Made by a program: the position numbers and the translations under genes. Source: Robinsoniella peoriensis (GTDB taxonomy: Bacteria > Bacillota > Clostridia > Lachnospirales > Lachnospiraceae). Taken from it: a stretch of DNA of 64,000 bases. A model generated the notes under the pieces. The model did not search any database, was not told where the DNA came from, and was given only the letters and a program-made list of their open reading frames with translations. Positions 25,603-33,437 of this stretch are shown here, piece by piece (within the stretch, counting starts at the first letter, position 1; each line of letters opens with the position of its first letter). Location of the stretch: the NCBI RefSeq assembly GCF_042680125.1, contig NZ_JBHTNY010000031.1. The stretch is one strand, 5' to 3'.

Positions 25603-26316
25603 ATGGATAAAACAGAGCAATTAAAACAAATGATTGCAGAAAGCCGGAATGTTGTGTTTTTCGGAGGAGCGGGAGTCTCTACAGAAAGTGGGATTCCGGA
25701 TTTTAGAAGTGTAGACGGCCTGTATAATCAGCAATATGACTATCCGCCGGAAACGATATTAAGCCATACCTTCTTTATGAGGGATCCAAAAGAGTTCTAT
25801 CGTTTTTACCAGAATAAGATGCTTTGTCTGGATGCGAAGCCAAACACTGCCCACCGGAAACTGGCACAGTGGGAAGAAGAAGGAAAGCTAAAGGCAGTCA
25901 TAACCCAGAACATTGACGGTCTGCATCAGAAAGCCGGAAGCAAGGAAGTTCTGGAGCTGCATGGCAGTGTCCATAGGAATTACTGTATGAAATGCAAAAA
26001 ACCTTATGATGCCGGGTATATGCTGGAATCCAAAGGGATACCTTCCTGTGAATGCGGCGGTATTATAAAACCGGATGTGGTGTTGTACGAAGAGGGACTG
26101 GATGAGCAGATAATGTCCAGGGCAATATCCTATATTGCCAAGGCGGATGTGCTCATTGTAGGCGGTACGTCTCTGGCAGTGTATCCCGCAGCAGGTCTGA
26201 TTGATTATTACAGAGGGAATAAACTGGTTTTAGTGAATAAAACAACAACTCCAATGGATCATAATGCGGACTTACTTGTGCAGGGAAGCATCGGGGAAAT
26301 ATTTGCAGCGATATAA
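25603..26316 (+). CDS. cobB: Sirtuin, NAD-dependent protein deacylase
   Basis: This 237-residue Sir2-family enzyme removes lysine acyl groups using NAD. The NAD site is GGAGVSTESGIPDFRSVDGL at residues 20-39. The catalytic region includes ITQNIDGLHQKAGSKEVLEL and then HGS (His as base). The zinc site has four Cys in CMKCKKPYD and SCECGG. GGTSLAVYPAAGLI lies near the C-terminus. The ATG at 25603 follows AAGGAGG by 7 bases. It is followed by a DUF951 gene 13 bases later, probably one transcript. Confidence 0.95.
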   Translation: MDKTEQLKQMIAESRNVVFFGGAGVSTESGIPDFRSVDGLYNQQYDYPPETILSHTFFMRDPKEFYRFYQNKMLCLDAKPNTAHRKLAQWEEEGKLKAVITQNIDGLHQKAGSKEVLELHGSVHRNYCMKCKKPYDAGYMLESKGIPSCECGGIIKPDVVLYEEGLDEQIMSRAISYIAKADVLIVGGTSLAVYPAAGLIDYYRGNKLVLVNKTTTPMDHNADLLVQGSIGEIFAAI

Positions 26317-26328
26317 GGAGGCAAAAAT

Positions 26329-26511
26329 ATGGTTTATGAAGTTGGCGATATCGTAAAATTAAAAAAGCAGCATCCATGTGGCAGCAATGATTGGGAAATC
26401 CTTAGGGTAGGCGCTGATTTTCGCCTGAAATGCATGGGGTGCGGACATCAGATCATGATTGCCAGGAAGCTGGTTGAGAAGAATACTAAGGGACTTCAGA
26501 AGAAAATGTAA
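26329..26511 (+). CDS. DUF951 family protein
   Basis: This 60-residue basic protein starts VGDIVKLKKQHPCGSNDWEI and carries a CGSNDW and CMGCGH pair that could bind metal, followed by a basic tail. This is the complete DUF951 (PF06107) pattern found across Bacillota, often near translation or DNA-replication genes. The function is unknown, and the KxxHPCG...W motif resembles nucleic-acid-binding barrels. AAGGAGG precedes the ATG. Confidence 0.9.
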   Translation: MVYEVGDIVKLKKQHPCGSNDWEILRVGADFRLKCMGCGHQIMIARKLVEKNTKGLQKKM

Positions 26512-26559
26512 GGTTGAAAATGAAATACAAAGTTATCTGATATTCAAAATCAAAAAAAC

Positions 26560-26613
26560 AGGAATGAGCCAAATTTATTCAGTGAGTTCGCTGAATAAAT
26601 TTGACACATTCCT
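26560..26613 (-). terminator. Terminator of the leftward old-yellow-enzyme gene
   Basis: The inner stem CAAATTTATTCAG/CTGAATAAATTTG and outer AGGAATG/CATTCCT form a long hairpin. On the minus strand it is followed by seven T, as expected 50 bases beyond the leftward stop. Confidence 0.8.
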
Positions 26614-26665
26614 ACCATAAGCTGGAACGCATATCTTAATATAGAAATCCTCAGAAAAACACATC

Positions 26666-27763
26666 TTAAAAACTTCCTTTATGAAACACAGTACAATAGT
26701 TTCCTTCCCTGGTCCTGCATTTCGAACAGTGCAGACATCTGGCAGGAGTCATATCTCCGTCTTTCCAACGTTTTATCAGGTTAGGCTCGGTAAGCAGTGC
26801 CCGGCAAAAACCAAAACCGGCAATACGGCTGTTCTGGAGCCAGTCCAATGTTTTGTCAAAATGAGAAACGCCTCCCGTTACCAATACGGGAATGTTAACT
26901 TCTTCTGCAATTACTTTAGCGTATTCTATAAAATATCCGCCTCTTGTCAGAGGATAGCCGTCGAAGATCTGACCGGACATACTGTTCGCTTTCCCATGTA
27001 TATTTCCGGATACTTCAATGGCATCAAATCCCATGTCCTCCAGTTCCCTGCAGATTGGAAGTACTTCTTTAAATGTCAGTCCGCCTTCAAAGAAATCAGA
27101 GCAGGTAATTTTAATTAAGATCGGAAAATCTTCTCCGGCTGCCTGGCGGATTCCAGTATATATTTCACGTATAATACGTATTCGGTTTGTAATACTGCCG
27201 CCATATTCATCCGATCGGTTATTGTAATAAGGGCTTAAGAATTGATTTAACAGGTAAGAGTGTCCACCGTGTATCTGGACAGCATCAAAACCGCTTTCCT
27301 TAACCCGCAGAGCGGCTTGTACATATGCCTCTGTTACATAGTGAATATCTTCTTTTGTCATTGGAATCCCAACGGTACCGGTGGATTTCTCAGCGATATC
27401 GCCTGGAGCAAAAATCCTTCGGCTGTTTGTCTGATAGGTGGTTTTTGTGCCGCCATATGCCAGCTGCATCATAATTTTGGCACCATACTTATGTACGGAT
27501 TTCGTTAAAGCCTGATACTCAGGAATAAAGCTGTCATTGTAAATCCCCATCATTCTTTCATTTGGCTGTTCTTCTTCCAAAATGCGGGCATATCCGGTGC
27601 AAATTAACCCAACTTCATTTTTGGCGAGTTCCGTATATATTTTCTTTTGTTTATTAGTGATGTGTCCTTGGTCGTCAGATAGAGCCTCCCAAGTAGCACT
27701 GCGCAGAAAACGGTTCCTGCACACCATAGAATTTATCTTAAGAGGTTCAAATAGCTGTTTCAT
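26666..27763 (-). CDS. NADH:flavin oxidoreductase, old yellow enzyme family
   Basis: This 365-residue FMN-binding TIM barrel reduces activated double bonds with NAD(P)H. The ATG at 27763 follows AGGAG by 8 bases. Signatures: NRFLRSATWEALSDDQGHIT at 16-35, the substrate His pair in DAVQIHGGHSYLLNQFLSPY near 165 with NNRSDEYGGSITNR, and VTGGVSH plus AGFGFCRALLTEPNLI for the FMN phosphate. A C-terminal Cys cluster (CLHCSKCRTREGNYC) is found in the subgroup that includes some single-domain clostridial ene-reductases. It has no fused FeS-flavoprotein part. The physiological substrate is unknown. Confidence 0.9.
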   Translation of the reverse strand: MKQLFEPLKINSMVCRNRFLRSATWEALSDDQGHITNKQKKIYTELAKNEVGLICTGYARILEEEQPNERMMGIYNDSFIPEYQALTKSVHKYGAKIMMQLAYGGTKTTYQTNSRRIFAPGDIAEKSTGTVGIPMTKEDIHYVTEAYVQAALRVKESGFDAVQIHGGHSYLLNQFLSPYYNNRSDEYGGSITNRIRIIREIYTGIRQAAGEDFPILIKITCSDFFEGGLTFKEVLPICRELEDMGFDAIEVSGNIHGKANSMSGQIFDGYPLTRGGYFIEYAKVIAEEVNIPVLVTGGVSHFDKTLDWLQNSRIAGFGFCRALLTEPNLIKRWKDGDMTPARCLHCSKCRTREGNYCTVFHKGSF

Positions 27764-27865
27764 GTTATCAACTCCTATCAACATAAAAATATATTACATT
27801 TAAATTGTAGACCCAAAAGGCTAAAAAAGCAAGAATTCATTCTGAAAAAGTACACGGACCTGTAT

Positions 27866-28576
27866 TCATGAGTGTTGTATCTTTAACTCTGATCGTATCA
27901 GGCGGACTATAGTCAGATAAAAGAAAAATAGTAAAAGTATCACGGCTGCAAAGCAAAGGGTAAATTGTAAAACAAAGATATCCATTTCAGCCAAAATACC
28001 TTTTATCAGGCTTATGGGCTGTAAGATATCCCAGCTGTTAAAGCGGAGAAATCTTCCCAGATAGACACCGAATCCGCTCAGAAGAGAAACGGCTGCTATG
28101 CAGATCCAGGATATAAAATGTGAAGTAAATGATGCCGTCATATTTAAAAACAGACGAAGAGATTCCAATCCAAGAATAACTCCGTAGATACATCCAATCC
28201 CTATAGTAAACATTTTAAACCAAGCAAAAATATCCGTATTATATACGGTTCTACCTTTCTCTGACAGTTCTCCTGCTTTTTCTATCCATACCAGGCTGTC
28301 ATTAGAAATATGGATAAAATCGGTAATGATATAGATAGAATTTGGGAAAAATAACAGCCAGGATAAAGAGAAAAGAGCAGCCCATAACTTCATTTTCCTG
28401 TTATAAAAATATATAGAAATTCCAATAAAAAACAGCGGCAAGGCAGCCAGTAAAACATTCCAGCCCAGCATTAAATATAGTGTATGTGGGAATTTCAGGT
28501 ACATCAATAAGCAGATGCACCAGTACAGGATCACAGGATAGATGATAATATGATAGTTTTTTAAAGTTTTTAGCAT
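27866..28576 (-). CDS. DUF1361 integral membrane protein
   Basis: This 236-residue protein has about seven hydrophobic segments. The diagnostic DUF1361 (PF07099) stretch is FFPNSIYIITDFIHISN near residue 75, followed later by a GIGCIYGVILGLESLRLF helix. It is located in the cell membrane, and its function is not known. AAAGGAGG precedes the ATG by 8 bases. It stands alone between a leftward reductase gene and the nested inverted-repeat element. Confidence 0.85.
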   Translation of the reverse strand: MLKTLKNYHIIIYPVILYWCICLLMYLKFPHTLYLMLGWNVLLAALPLFFIGISIYFYNRKMKLWAALFSLSWLLFFPNSIYIITDFIHISNDSLVWIEKAGELSEKGRTVYNTDIFAWFKMFTIGIGCIYGVILGLESLRLFLNMTASFTSHFISWICIAAVSLLSGFGVYLGRFLRFNSWDILQPISLIKGILAEMDIFVLQFTLCFAAVILLLFFFYLTIVRLIRSELKIQHS

Positions 28577-28598
28577 GATCCGTTCCTCCTTTCAGACA

Positions 28599-29322
28599 AG
28601 CTCTAGTACTACAGCGAACAATTTTATCTTATATTTGGGTTTTGTTGAGTAATGACGCTTTGTAGATGTAGGTAGTGTACGGAAAGATGGTTTTCTCAGT
28701 CGAGTGGAGACCCCGGGGCTGTGACCAGCTGTTCGTTGTTGGATTCAGCAGAGTGTGTTTCGGCAGTTTAGTATGAATTGGGAGAAAGTTTAATTTTACT
28801 TGCTTACCTATCACAGAAGTAACTGGATGTAAGTACTATAACCATAAATATCTGCATTAGAATGAAGAATCCCACTACAGTGATAAGATCAAGCTGCTTT
28901 CAGCCAATAGCGTCCAGCATGTCACAACCCCGGGGGCCCATCATGCTGAGAAAACCAGCTTTGTTTCAACGAATGCTATCTCGGAAAGAGAAGGGGGCGA
29001 GCCAGGACATTGATTTGGAAGGCGTATAGCAGAGCTGAGTATTTACTTACCTTCCCAGAGGCCTTTTTGGCGGATACAATTCGACTGGCTCCCATCGGAT
29101 TGTAAGTGGGCAGTGAGCTGCGAAATGCATCAGGATTTCGGAGCGAATGCCCGCGTGCCGCCAAAAAGGGCTCTGGGAAGGTTAGAAAATGCCAGTTCTG
29201 CGGTAAGCCTTCCAAATCAATGTCCTGGCTCGCCCCCTTCTCTTTCCGTACACTACCTATCATATACAAAGCGTCTTCCTCAGCTAAACCCCAAGTTAAG
29301 AAACTGTTCGCTGTAGCTCTAG
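28599..29322. repeat. 724-bp nested inverted-repeat element (outer stem plus two long hairpins)
   Basis: Outer arms of about 80 bp at 28607-28687 and 29243-29314 are inverted copies, sharing TACAGCGAACA, GACGCTTTGTA and GGTAGTGTACGGAAAGA. Inside are two separate long hairpins: A, arms 28688-28735 and 28909-28958 (GGTTTTCTCAG, CCCCGGGG, TGTGAC), and B, arms 28982-29024 and 29207-29248 (43 bases almost perfect) continued by 29049-29073 and 29158-29182. The direct repeat AGCTCTAG borders the whole (28599-28606, 29315-29322), like a target duplication. No credible gene lies inside. It folds as a Y, in DNA or RNA. It may be a non-autonomous mobile element or a large structured RNA. Confidence 0.8.
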
Positions 29323-29404
29323 GCTTATTCTAACACAGGAAAGGTCTAAAAACTATTAAAATAAGTAAGAGCTGCAGATATACGCGAAAATTGGAAAAAA
29401 GTAC

Positions 29405-29433
29405 TTGAAAAATTGCCAGCCTTATGATATGAT
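29405..29433 (+). promoter_or_regulatory. Promoter of the rpsF-ssb-rpsR operon
   Basis: TTGAAA (29405-29410), a 17-base spacer and TATGAT (29428-29433). The 75-base leader has a CCCC...GGGG stem at 29472-29488 before AAGGAGGTG. It could be an S6:S18 autoregulatory leader, but the consensus cannot be confirmed by eye. Confidence 0.7.
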
Positions 29434-29516
29434 TTTAACTTGTGATATATTATTTATTAATTTCCTTGCTCCCCACATAGATAGGGGGCCAGAGACCATA
29501 AGGAGGTGCCAAGAGC

Positions 29517-29804
29517 ATGAACAAATATGAATTAGCCGTTGTTGTCAACGCAAAAATCGAAGAAGATGTAAGAGTAGCAACTATCGAAAAGGTAAAAGAA
29601 TACATTACCCGTTTCGGTGGAACAATCACAGACGTTGATGAATGGGGTAAGAAAAGATTAGCTTACGAAATTCAGAAAATGAAAGAAGGATTTTACTACT
29701 TCATCCATTTCGAATCTGATTCAACATGCCCAGCGGAAGTTGAAAGACGTATCCGTATCATGGAAAATGTTATCAGATATTTATGCGTAAGACAGGATGC
29801 ATAG
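29517..29804 (+). CDS. rpsF: 30S ribosomal protein S6
   Basis: This 95-residue ribosomal protein binds S18 in the platform of the small subunit. It begins NKYELAVVVNAKIEEDV and has the family core GKKRLAYEIQKMKEGFYYFI and late ENVIRYLCVRQD. Length is normal. AAGGAGGTG precedes the ATG. It is the first gene of the conserved rpsF-ssb-rpsR operon, with 19 bases to ssb. Confidence 0.97.
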   Translation: MNKYELAVVVNAKIEEDVRVATIEKVKEYITRFGGTITDVDEWGKKRLAYEIQKMKEGFYYFIHFESDSTCPAEVERRIRIMENVIRYLCVRQDA

Positions 29805-29823
29805 ATAGAAAAGAGGAGAAAGT

Positions 29824-30276
29824 ATGAACAAAGTCATTTTAATGGGGCGTTTAACCAGAGATCCTGAGGTTCGTTATTCATCAGGAGAAAATTCCATGGC
29901 AGTAGCAAGATACACATTAGCAGTAGACCGCAGATTCAAACGTGACGGAGAAGCAACCGCTGACTTTATCGGCTGTGTTGGATTCGGAAGACAGGCTGAG
30001 TTTGCAGAAAAGTATCTTCGTCAGGGTATGAAGATTGCTGTTACTGGACGTATTCAGACTGGAAGTTATACAAACAAAGACGGACAGAAAGTCTACACTA
30101 CGGATATTGTTGTTGAAGATCACGAATTCTGTGAGAGCAAGAACGCATCTATGGCTGGCGGCGAAGGGGGCATGCAGTCAGCTGCACCATCATCCAGACC
30201 GACACCAAGTGCGGCATCAGGAGACGGATTCATGAACATCCCGGATGGCATTGATGAGGAATTACCATTTAATTAA
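29824..30276 (+). CDS. ssb: Single-stranded DNA-binding protein
   Basis: This 150-residue OB-fold protein coats single-stranded DNA in replication and repair. The start NKVILMGRLTRDPEVRYSSG and the middle FIGCVGFGRQAEFAEKYLRQ are diagnostic. A flexible Gly/Ser/Pro linker follows residue 110, and the acidic tail PDGIDEELPFN ends in the partner-binding tip. It lies between rpsF and rpsR as in most Bacillota. Confidence 0.97.
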   Translation: MNKVILMGRLTRDPEVRYSSGENSMAVARYTLAVDRRFKRDGEATADFIGCVGFGRQAEFAEKYLRQGMKIAVTGRIQTGSYTNKDGQKVYTTDIVVEDHEFCESKNASMAGGEGGMQSAAPSSRPTPSAASGDGFMNIPDGIDEELPFN

Positions 30277-30342
30277 AACTAAAATGAGAAGCAGATCTCA
30301 TACATTATATGAATTCGAAATTTGTAAAAGGAGGTAACAAAC

Positions 30343-30609
30343 ATGGCTTATAATAGAAATGATAGAGGCGGCGATTCTCCGATGAAGAGAAGAGGCGGAC
30401 GTAGAAGAAAAAAAGTTTGCGTATTCTGTGGTAAAGAGAATACCGAAATCGATTACAAGGATGTTAATAAATTAAAAAGATATGTATCTGAGAGAGGAAA
30501 AATTCTTCCTAGAAGAATCACAGGAAACTGTGCAAAACATCAGAGAGCTCTTACAGTTGCAATTAAGAGATCACGTCATATCGCTTTAATGCCATACGTA
30601 ATGGACTAA
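30343..30609 (+). CDS. rpsR: 30S ribosomal protein S18
   Basis: This 88-residue basic ribosomal protein has an Arg/Lys-rich start (MKRRGGRRRKKVCVFCGKE) with Cys-x-x-Cys, so it is the zinc-type (C+) S18. The core DYKDVNKLKRYVSERGKILP and RITGNCAKHQRALTVAIKRS complete the Cys/His set. AAGGAGGTAAC precedes the ATG, and a strong terminator follows. Confidence 0.97.
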   Translation: MAYNRNDRGGDSPMKRRGGRRRKKVCVFCGKENTEIDYKDVNKLKRYVSERGKILPRRITGNCAKHQRALTVAIKRSRHIALMPYVMD

Positions 30610-30629
30610 TCATTAAAATTGATAGCTTA

Positions 30630-30662
30630 ACCGCCATTGTTTGAAACAATGGCGGTTTTTTT
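30630..30662 (+). terminator. Intrinsic terminator of the rpsF operon
   Basis: ACCGCCATTGTTT and AAACAATGGCGGT form a long GC-containing stem, followed by eight T. Confidence 0.93.
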
Positions 30663-30702
30663 GTCTATAATTGCCAGATTTTTAAGCGTAAAAACATCAT
30701 AC

Positions 30703-30770
30703 TTGACATCCTGGTAAATTCTGTATATAATACTACATGTTAATAGTTAGAATTCTAAGTATTAGAATAC
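30703..30770 (+). promoter_or_regulatory. Consensus promoter and palindromic operators of the MarR gene
   Basis: TTGACA (30703-30708), a 17-base spacer and TATAAT (30726-30731). Downstream of the start point are the perfect palindrome TTAGAATTCTAA (30747-30758) and the adjacent GTATT-AG-AATAC (30759-30770). Two tandem palindromes at the start of a MarR gene suggest autorepression. Confidence 0.78.
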
Positions 30771-30793
30771 AAATAAAAAGGAGACTCCAATCA

Positions 30794-31210
30794 ATGGATT
30801 TTCACATATTATTAATGGTAAATCAGGCAGTGTTCCAAAGAAAGTTTTTTGCAAAAATTGCAGAGACAGGTCTGACTTCAGGGCAGCCAAAAGTATTAGA
30901 TTACTTAAGGGATCATGACGGCAGTGTACAAAAGGATATTGCATCAGCTTGTCAGATTGATCCGGCTACCGTTACCAGTCTCTTACTCCGTATGGAGGAA
31001 GCAGGCTTGGTACAACGGAGAAACCAACCGGGAAATAGAAGATCACTTCATGTGTTTTTAACAGATAAGGGAAAGAGGGAGATCGTAAAAATTCAAAAAG
31101 CCTTTTTAGAACTGGAAGAGGAGGTATTTAAAGGATTTTCTGCGGAGGAAAGAACGGGTTTTATGGAAATGTTCATGAAAATAAATCAAAATATTTCCGA
31201 TGAGAAATAG
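30794..31210 (+). CDS. MarR-family transcriptional regulator
   Basis: This 138-residue winged-helix dimer starts at the ATG at 30794, ten bases after AGGAG. The earlier frame start at 30737 would overlap the operators. The DNA-binding part covers about 25-100: GQPKVLDYLRDHDGSVQKDI, QIDPATVTSLLLRMEEAGLV and the wing QRRNQPGNRRSLHVFLTDKG. The flanking helices mediate dimerisation. It is followed at once by a YczE-like membrane protein gene, probably its regulated target. The effector is unknown. Confidence 0.92.
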   Translation: MDFHILLMVNQAVFQRKFFAKIAETGLTSGQPKVLDYLRDHDGSVQKDIASACQIDPATVTSLLLRMEEAGLVQRRNQPGNRRSLHVFLTDKGKREIVKIQKAFLELEEEVFKGFSAEERTGFMEMFMKINQNISDEK

Positions 31211-31283
31211 AGCAGGTATAAAACCGTATCTCACTTCTAAATATAAAAAATTTAAGACATACTTTGGAAAGAAGGAATATAAA

Positions 31284-31961
31284 GTGGAGAAATTAAAACG
31301 TTATGGAGTATTTATGGCAGGCTTATTTGTCAGTTCCCTGGGGGTGAGTTTTGTTACAAAGGCGGATCTTGGAACCTCTCCTATTTCATCCATCCCCTAT
31401 ACGCTGAGTCTGAAATACGATATGACTCTGGGGGAATTTACAATTGCATTCAGCCTGCTTCTTATATTGTTTCAAATAGCAATACTCCGTAAAAGGTTTC
31501 GAAAAGAATCTTTGCTTCAAATTCCAGTTTCTGTTTTGTTTGGATATTTTATTGATCTCACCATGCTCTTGATCAATTGGGTGAATCCGGGAGCATACAT
31601 TATGAAAATTATCATGTTGCTTGCCGGATGTATAATTTTGGGATTTGGAGTATATCTGGAAGTACTGGCAAATGTGGTGATGCTTCCGGGAGAAGCTTTT
31701 GTCCAGGCAGTTACGCTTACGTGGAAAAAGGATTTTGGACCAACAAAGGTGGTATTTGACGCTTCTATGACAATTATGGCAGGAATTATTTCTTTTGTAA
31801 TATTTCAGGAGATACAAGGAGTTAGGGAAGGAACTGTGGTTGCAGCTTTGGTGGTAGGATTTGTTGCAAAGTTCTTCGGCAAAAGACTGGGATTTATGGA
31901 AAAAATATTGTTTACTACGGCCACGGAAAAAGAACATGACAAACTGATAGAGAATGTGTAA
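31284..31961 (+). CDS. YczE/YyaS/YitT-family membrane protein
   Basis: This 225-residue integral membrane protein has about five hydrophobic segments. Typical family features are the first helix followed by FVTKADLGTSPISSIPYTLS, then GFGVYLEVLANVVMLPGEAF and VFDASMTIMAGIISFVIF. I prefer the GTG at 31284 behind AAGGAAT. An ATG at 31200 inside the MarR gene would add 28 basic residues. Homologues are of unknown function, and some are suspected transporters. Transcription with the upstream MarR gene is likely. Confidence 0.8.
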   Translation: MEKLKRYGVFMAGLFVSSLGVSFVTKADLGTSPISSIPYTLSLKYDMTLGEFTIAFSLLLILFQIAILRKRFRKESLLQIPVSVLFGYFIDLTMLLINWVNPGAYIMKIIMLLAGCIILGFGVYLEVLANVVMLPGEAFVQAVTLTWKKDFGPTKVVFDASMTIMAGIISFVIFQEIQGVREGTVVAALVVGFVAKFFGKRLGFMEKILFTTATEKEHDKLIENV

Positions 31962-32022
31962 CCCCGATGATATGAGGACTGTCTGGATCACACCCTGAGG
32001 AAGAAAACAGATAACAAAGCAG

Positions 32023-32051
32023 TTGCAGTTTATATGGAAAAAGCATATAAT
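32023..32051 (+). promoter_or_regulatory. Promoter of the LacI-family regulator
   Basis: TTGCAG (32023-32028), a 17-base spacer and TATAAT (32046-32051), 33 bases before the start codon. Confidence 0.7.
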
Positions 32052-32083
32052 TAGTGGCAGAAAATGTAACATAGGAGGAAATT

Positions 32084-33112
32084 ATGGCGGTTACATTACA
32101 GCAAATAGCTGATAAAGCAGGGGTATCGAGAGGTACTGTGGACCGGGCATTGAATAACCGGGGGCGGATTAATCCGGAAGTAGAGGAACGGATTAAGCGG
32201 ATTGCCAAAGAAATGGGATATCAGCCTAACAGAGCAGGCAGAGCATTGGCGATGTCCAGGCATTCTATCAGGATTGGTGTTATTTTACAGTCGATAGATA
32301 CCCCTTTTATGCAGCAGGTAAAAGAGGGCGTTGAAGCCGCAAAGGAAGAGGTCCAGCGCATGGGGGCCGAGGTGGAAATAAAAGAAATCGGGGGTATTGA
32401 TGCTTCCGCTGCGATTGCTTATATGGAAGAAATGAGGGAGAGCGGATGCAATGCGATTGCGCTTGTACCAAGTGAAGATGAGTTTTTAAAGACTACGGTA
32501 GATACATTTGTGCAGGATTATCAGATTCCTGTTGTTACCTTTAATTCTGATATAGCAGGATCTAAACGTCTGTGCTTTATAGGGCAGGATACTTTACAAA
32601 GCGGGAAAGCAGCGGCAGGATTAATGAGTGAAATTGTCTGTACTCATGGTAAAGTGCTGGTCATATCTGGACATCCAACGAATCAGGGTCATAAGAACAG
32701 AGCAAAAGGTTTCGTGGAAGAGCTGAAGGCTTGCAGACCGGATGTGGAACTTCTGGATATGAAATATGCATATGACGATGATTGGGCAGCTGAGAAGATA
32801 GTGGAAGAGGCATTGCATAATACAGAGGAATTAGCGGGCATATACCTGACTGCATCAGGCGTGGAAGGTGTATGCAAAGTAATCGAACATTATGGAATGG
32901 CGGGCAGGGTAAAGGTTATTTCCAATGACTTAACAGGTAAGAACGAAGAATATTTAAAAAAAAGAACCATTCAGTTTTTGCTGGGGCAGGATCCTTTTGC
33001 TCAGGGGAATAACTCTGTAATGATTTTATTTCATAAACTTTTTGACGGTATTGAGCCGGATAAGGAATATAATTATACTGAAATTGTTATAAAAAATAGA
33101 TATAATATATAA
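32084..33112 (+). CDS. LacI-family transcriptional regulator of the inositol operon
   Basis: This 342-residue protein has an N-terminal LacI helix-turn-helix (TLQQIADKAGVSRGTVDRAL, hinge helix near 50-58 in GYQPNRAGRALAMSR). The rest is a periplasmic-binding-protein-like ligand domain starting RIGVILQSIDTPFMQQVKEG, of the type that binds free sugars or polyols. AGGAGG precedes the ATG. It stands directly before iolG, and a matching dyad with central CG sits in the iol promoter. The neighbours suggest an inositol-related ligand, but this is inferred. Confidence 0.9.
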   Translation: MAVTLQQIADKAGVSRGTVDRALNNRGRINPEVEERIKRIAKEMGYQPNRAGRALAMSRHSIRIGVILQSIDTPFMQQVKEGVEAAKEEVQRMGAEVEIKEIGGIDASAAIAYMEEMRESGCNAIALVPSEDEFLKTTVDTFVQDYQIPVVTFNSDIAGSKRLCFIGQDTLQSGKAAAGLMSEIVCTHGKVLVISGHPTNQGHKNRAKGFVEELKACRPDVELLDMKYAYDDDWAAEKIVEEALHNTEELAGIYLTASGVEGVCKVIEHYGMAGRVKVISNDLTGKNEEYLKKRTIQFLLGQDPFAQGNNSVMILFHKLFDGIEPDKEYNYTEIVIKNRYNI

Positions 33113-33179
33113 AGTTGATCAAGAGTGAAAAACGAAGTAACAAATATATGACCAAAGAAAAAATAATATTTTATTACAG

Positions 33180-33256
33180 TTGGTAAAAATAACCAAAATA
33201 TGTGCAAGATGTGTTGATGATAAAGACAATCATCAATCATGTTGCACATATTTTTT
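33180..33256 (+). terminator. Dyad and long terminator hairpin after the LacI gene
   Basis: TTGGT-7-ACCAA (33180-33196) is a short dyad of unknown use. It is followed by a long stem, TATGTGCAA...TTGATGAT with ATCATCAA...TTGCACATA (33198-33249), and a run of six T. The second part is a strong intrinsic terminator. Confidence 0.8.
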
Positions 33257-33321
33257 GTTTATCATTTAACAAATAGCAAAATGTTCCAAAAATACCGTTG
33301 GCAAATTGTATAAAAAAGCAA

Positions 33322-33350
33322 TTGTGTTCACGCGCACGCAATGATATTAT
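33322..33350 (+). promoter_or_regulatory. iol operon promoter with LacI-type operator in the spacer
   Basis: TTGTGT (33322-33327), a 17-base spacer and TATTAT (33345-33350). TGTGTTCACGCGCACGCA (33323-33340) is an 18-base imperfect dyad with central CG, as LacI-family operators usually have, covering the spacer. The leader to iolG is about 80 bases. Confidence 0.65.
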
Positions 33351-33437
33351 AGCCGTATCAGAAAGATAGTTTAGTTAAAAAAACCTTATGTAAGAAGTAA
33401 ATCAGTTAACCAAAATGATAATAAGAAAGGTGGAAAA

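Noticed and set aside
29106..29333. Open frames of 60-97 residues on both strands within the nested inverted-repeat element
   Set aside because: They run through the arms of long inverted repeats, mirror each other on opposite strands, and lack ribosome sites and protein-like composition.
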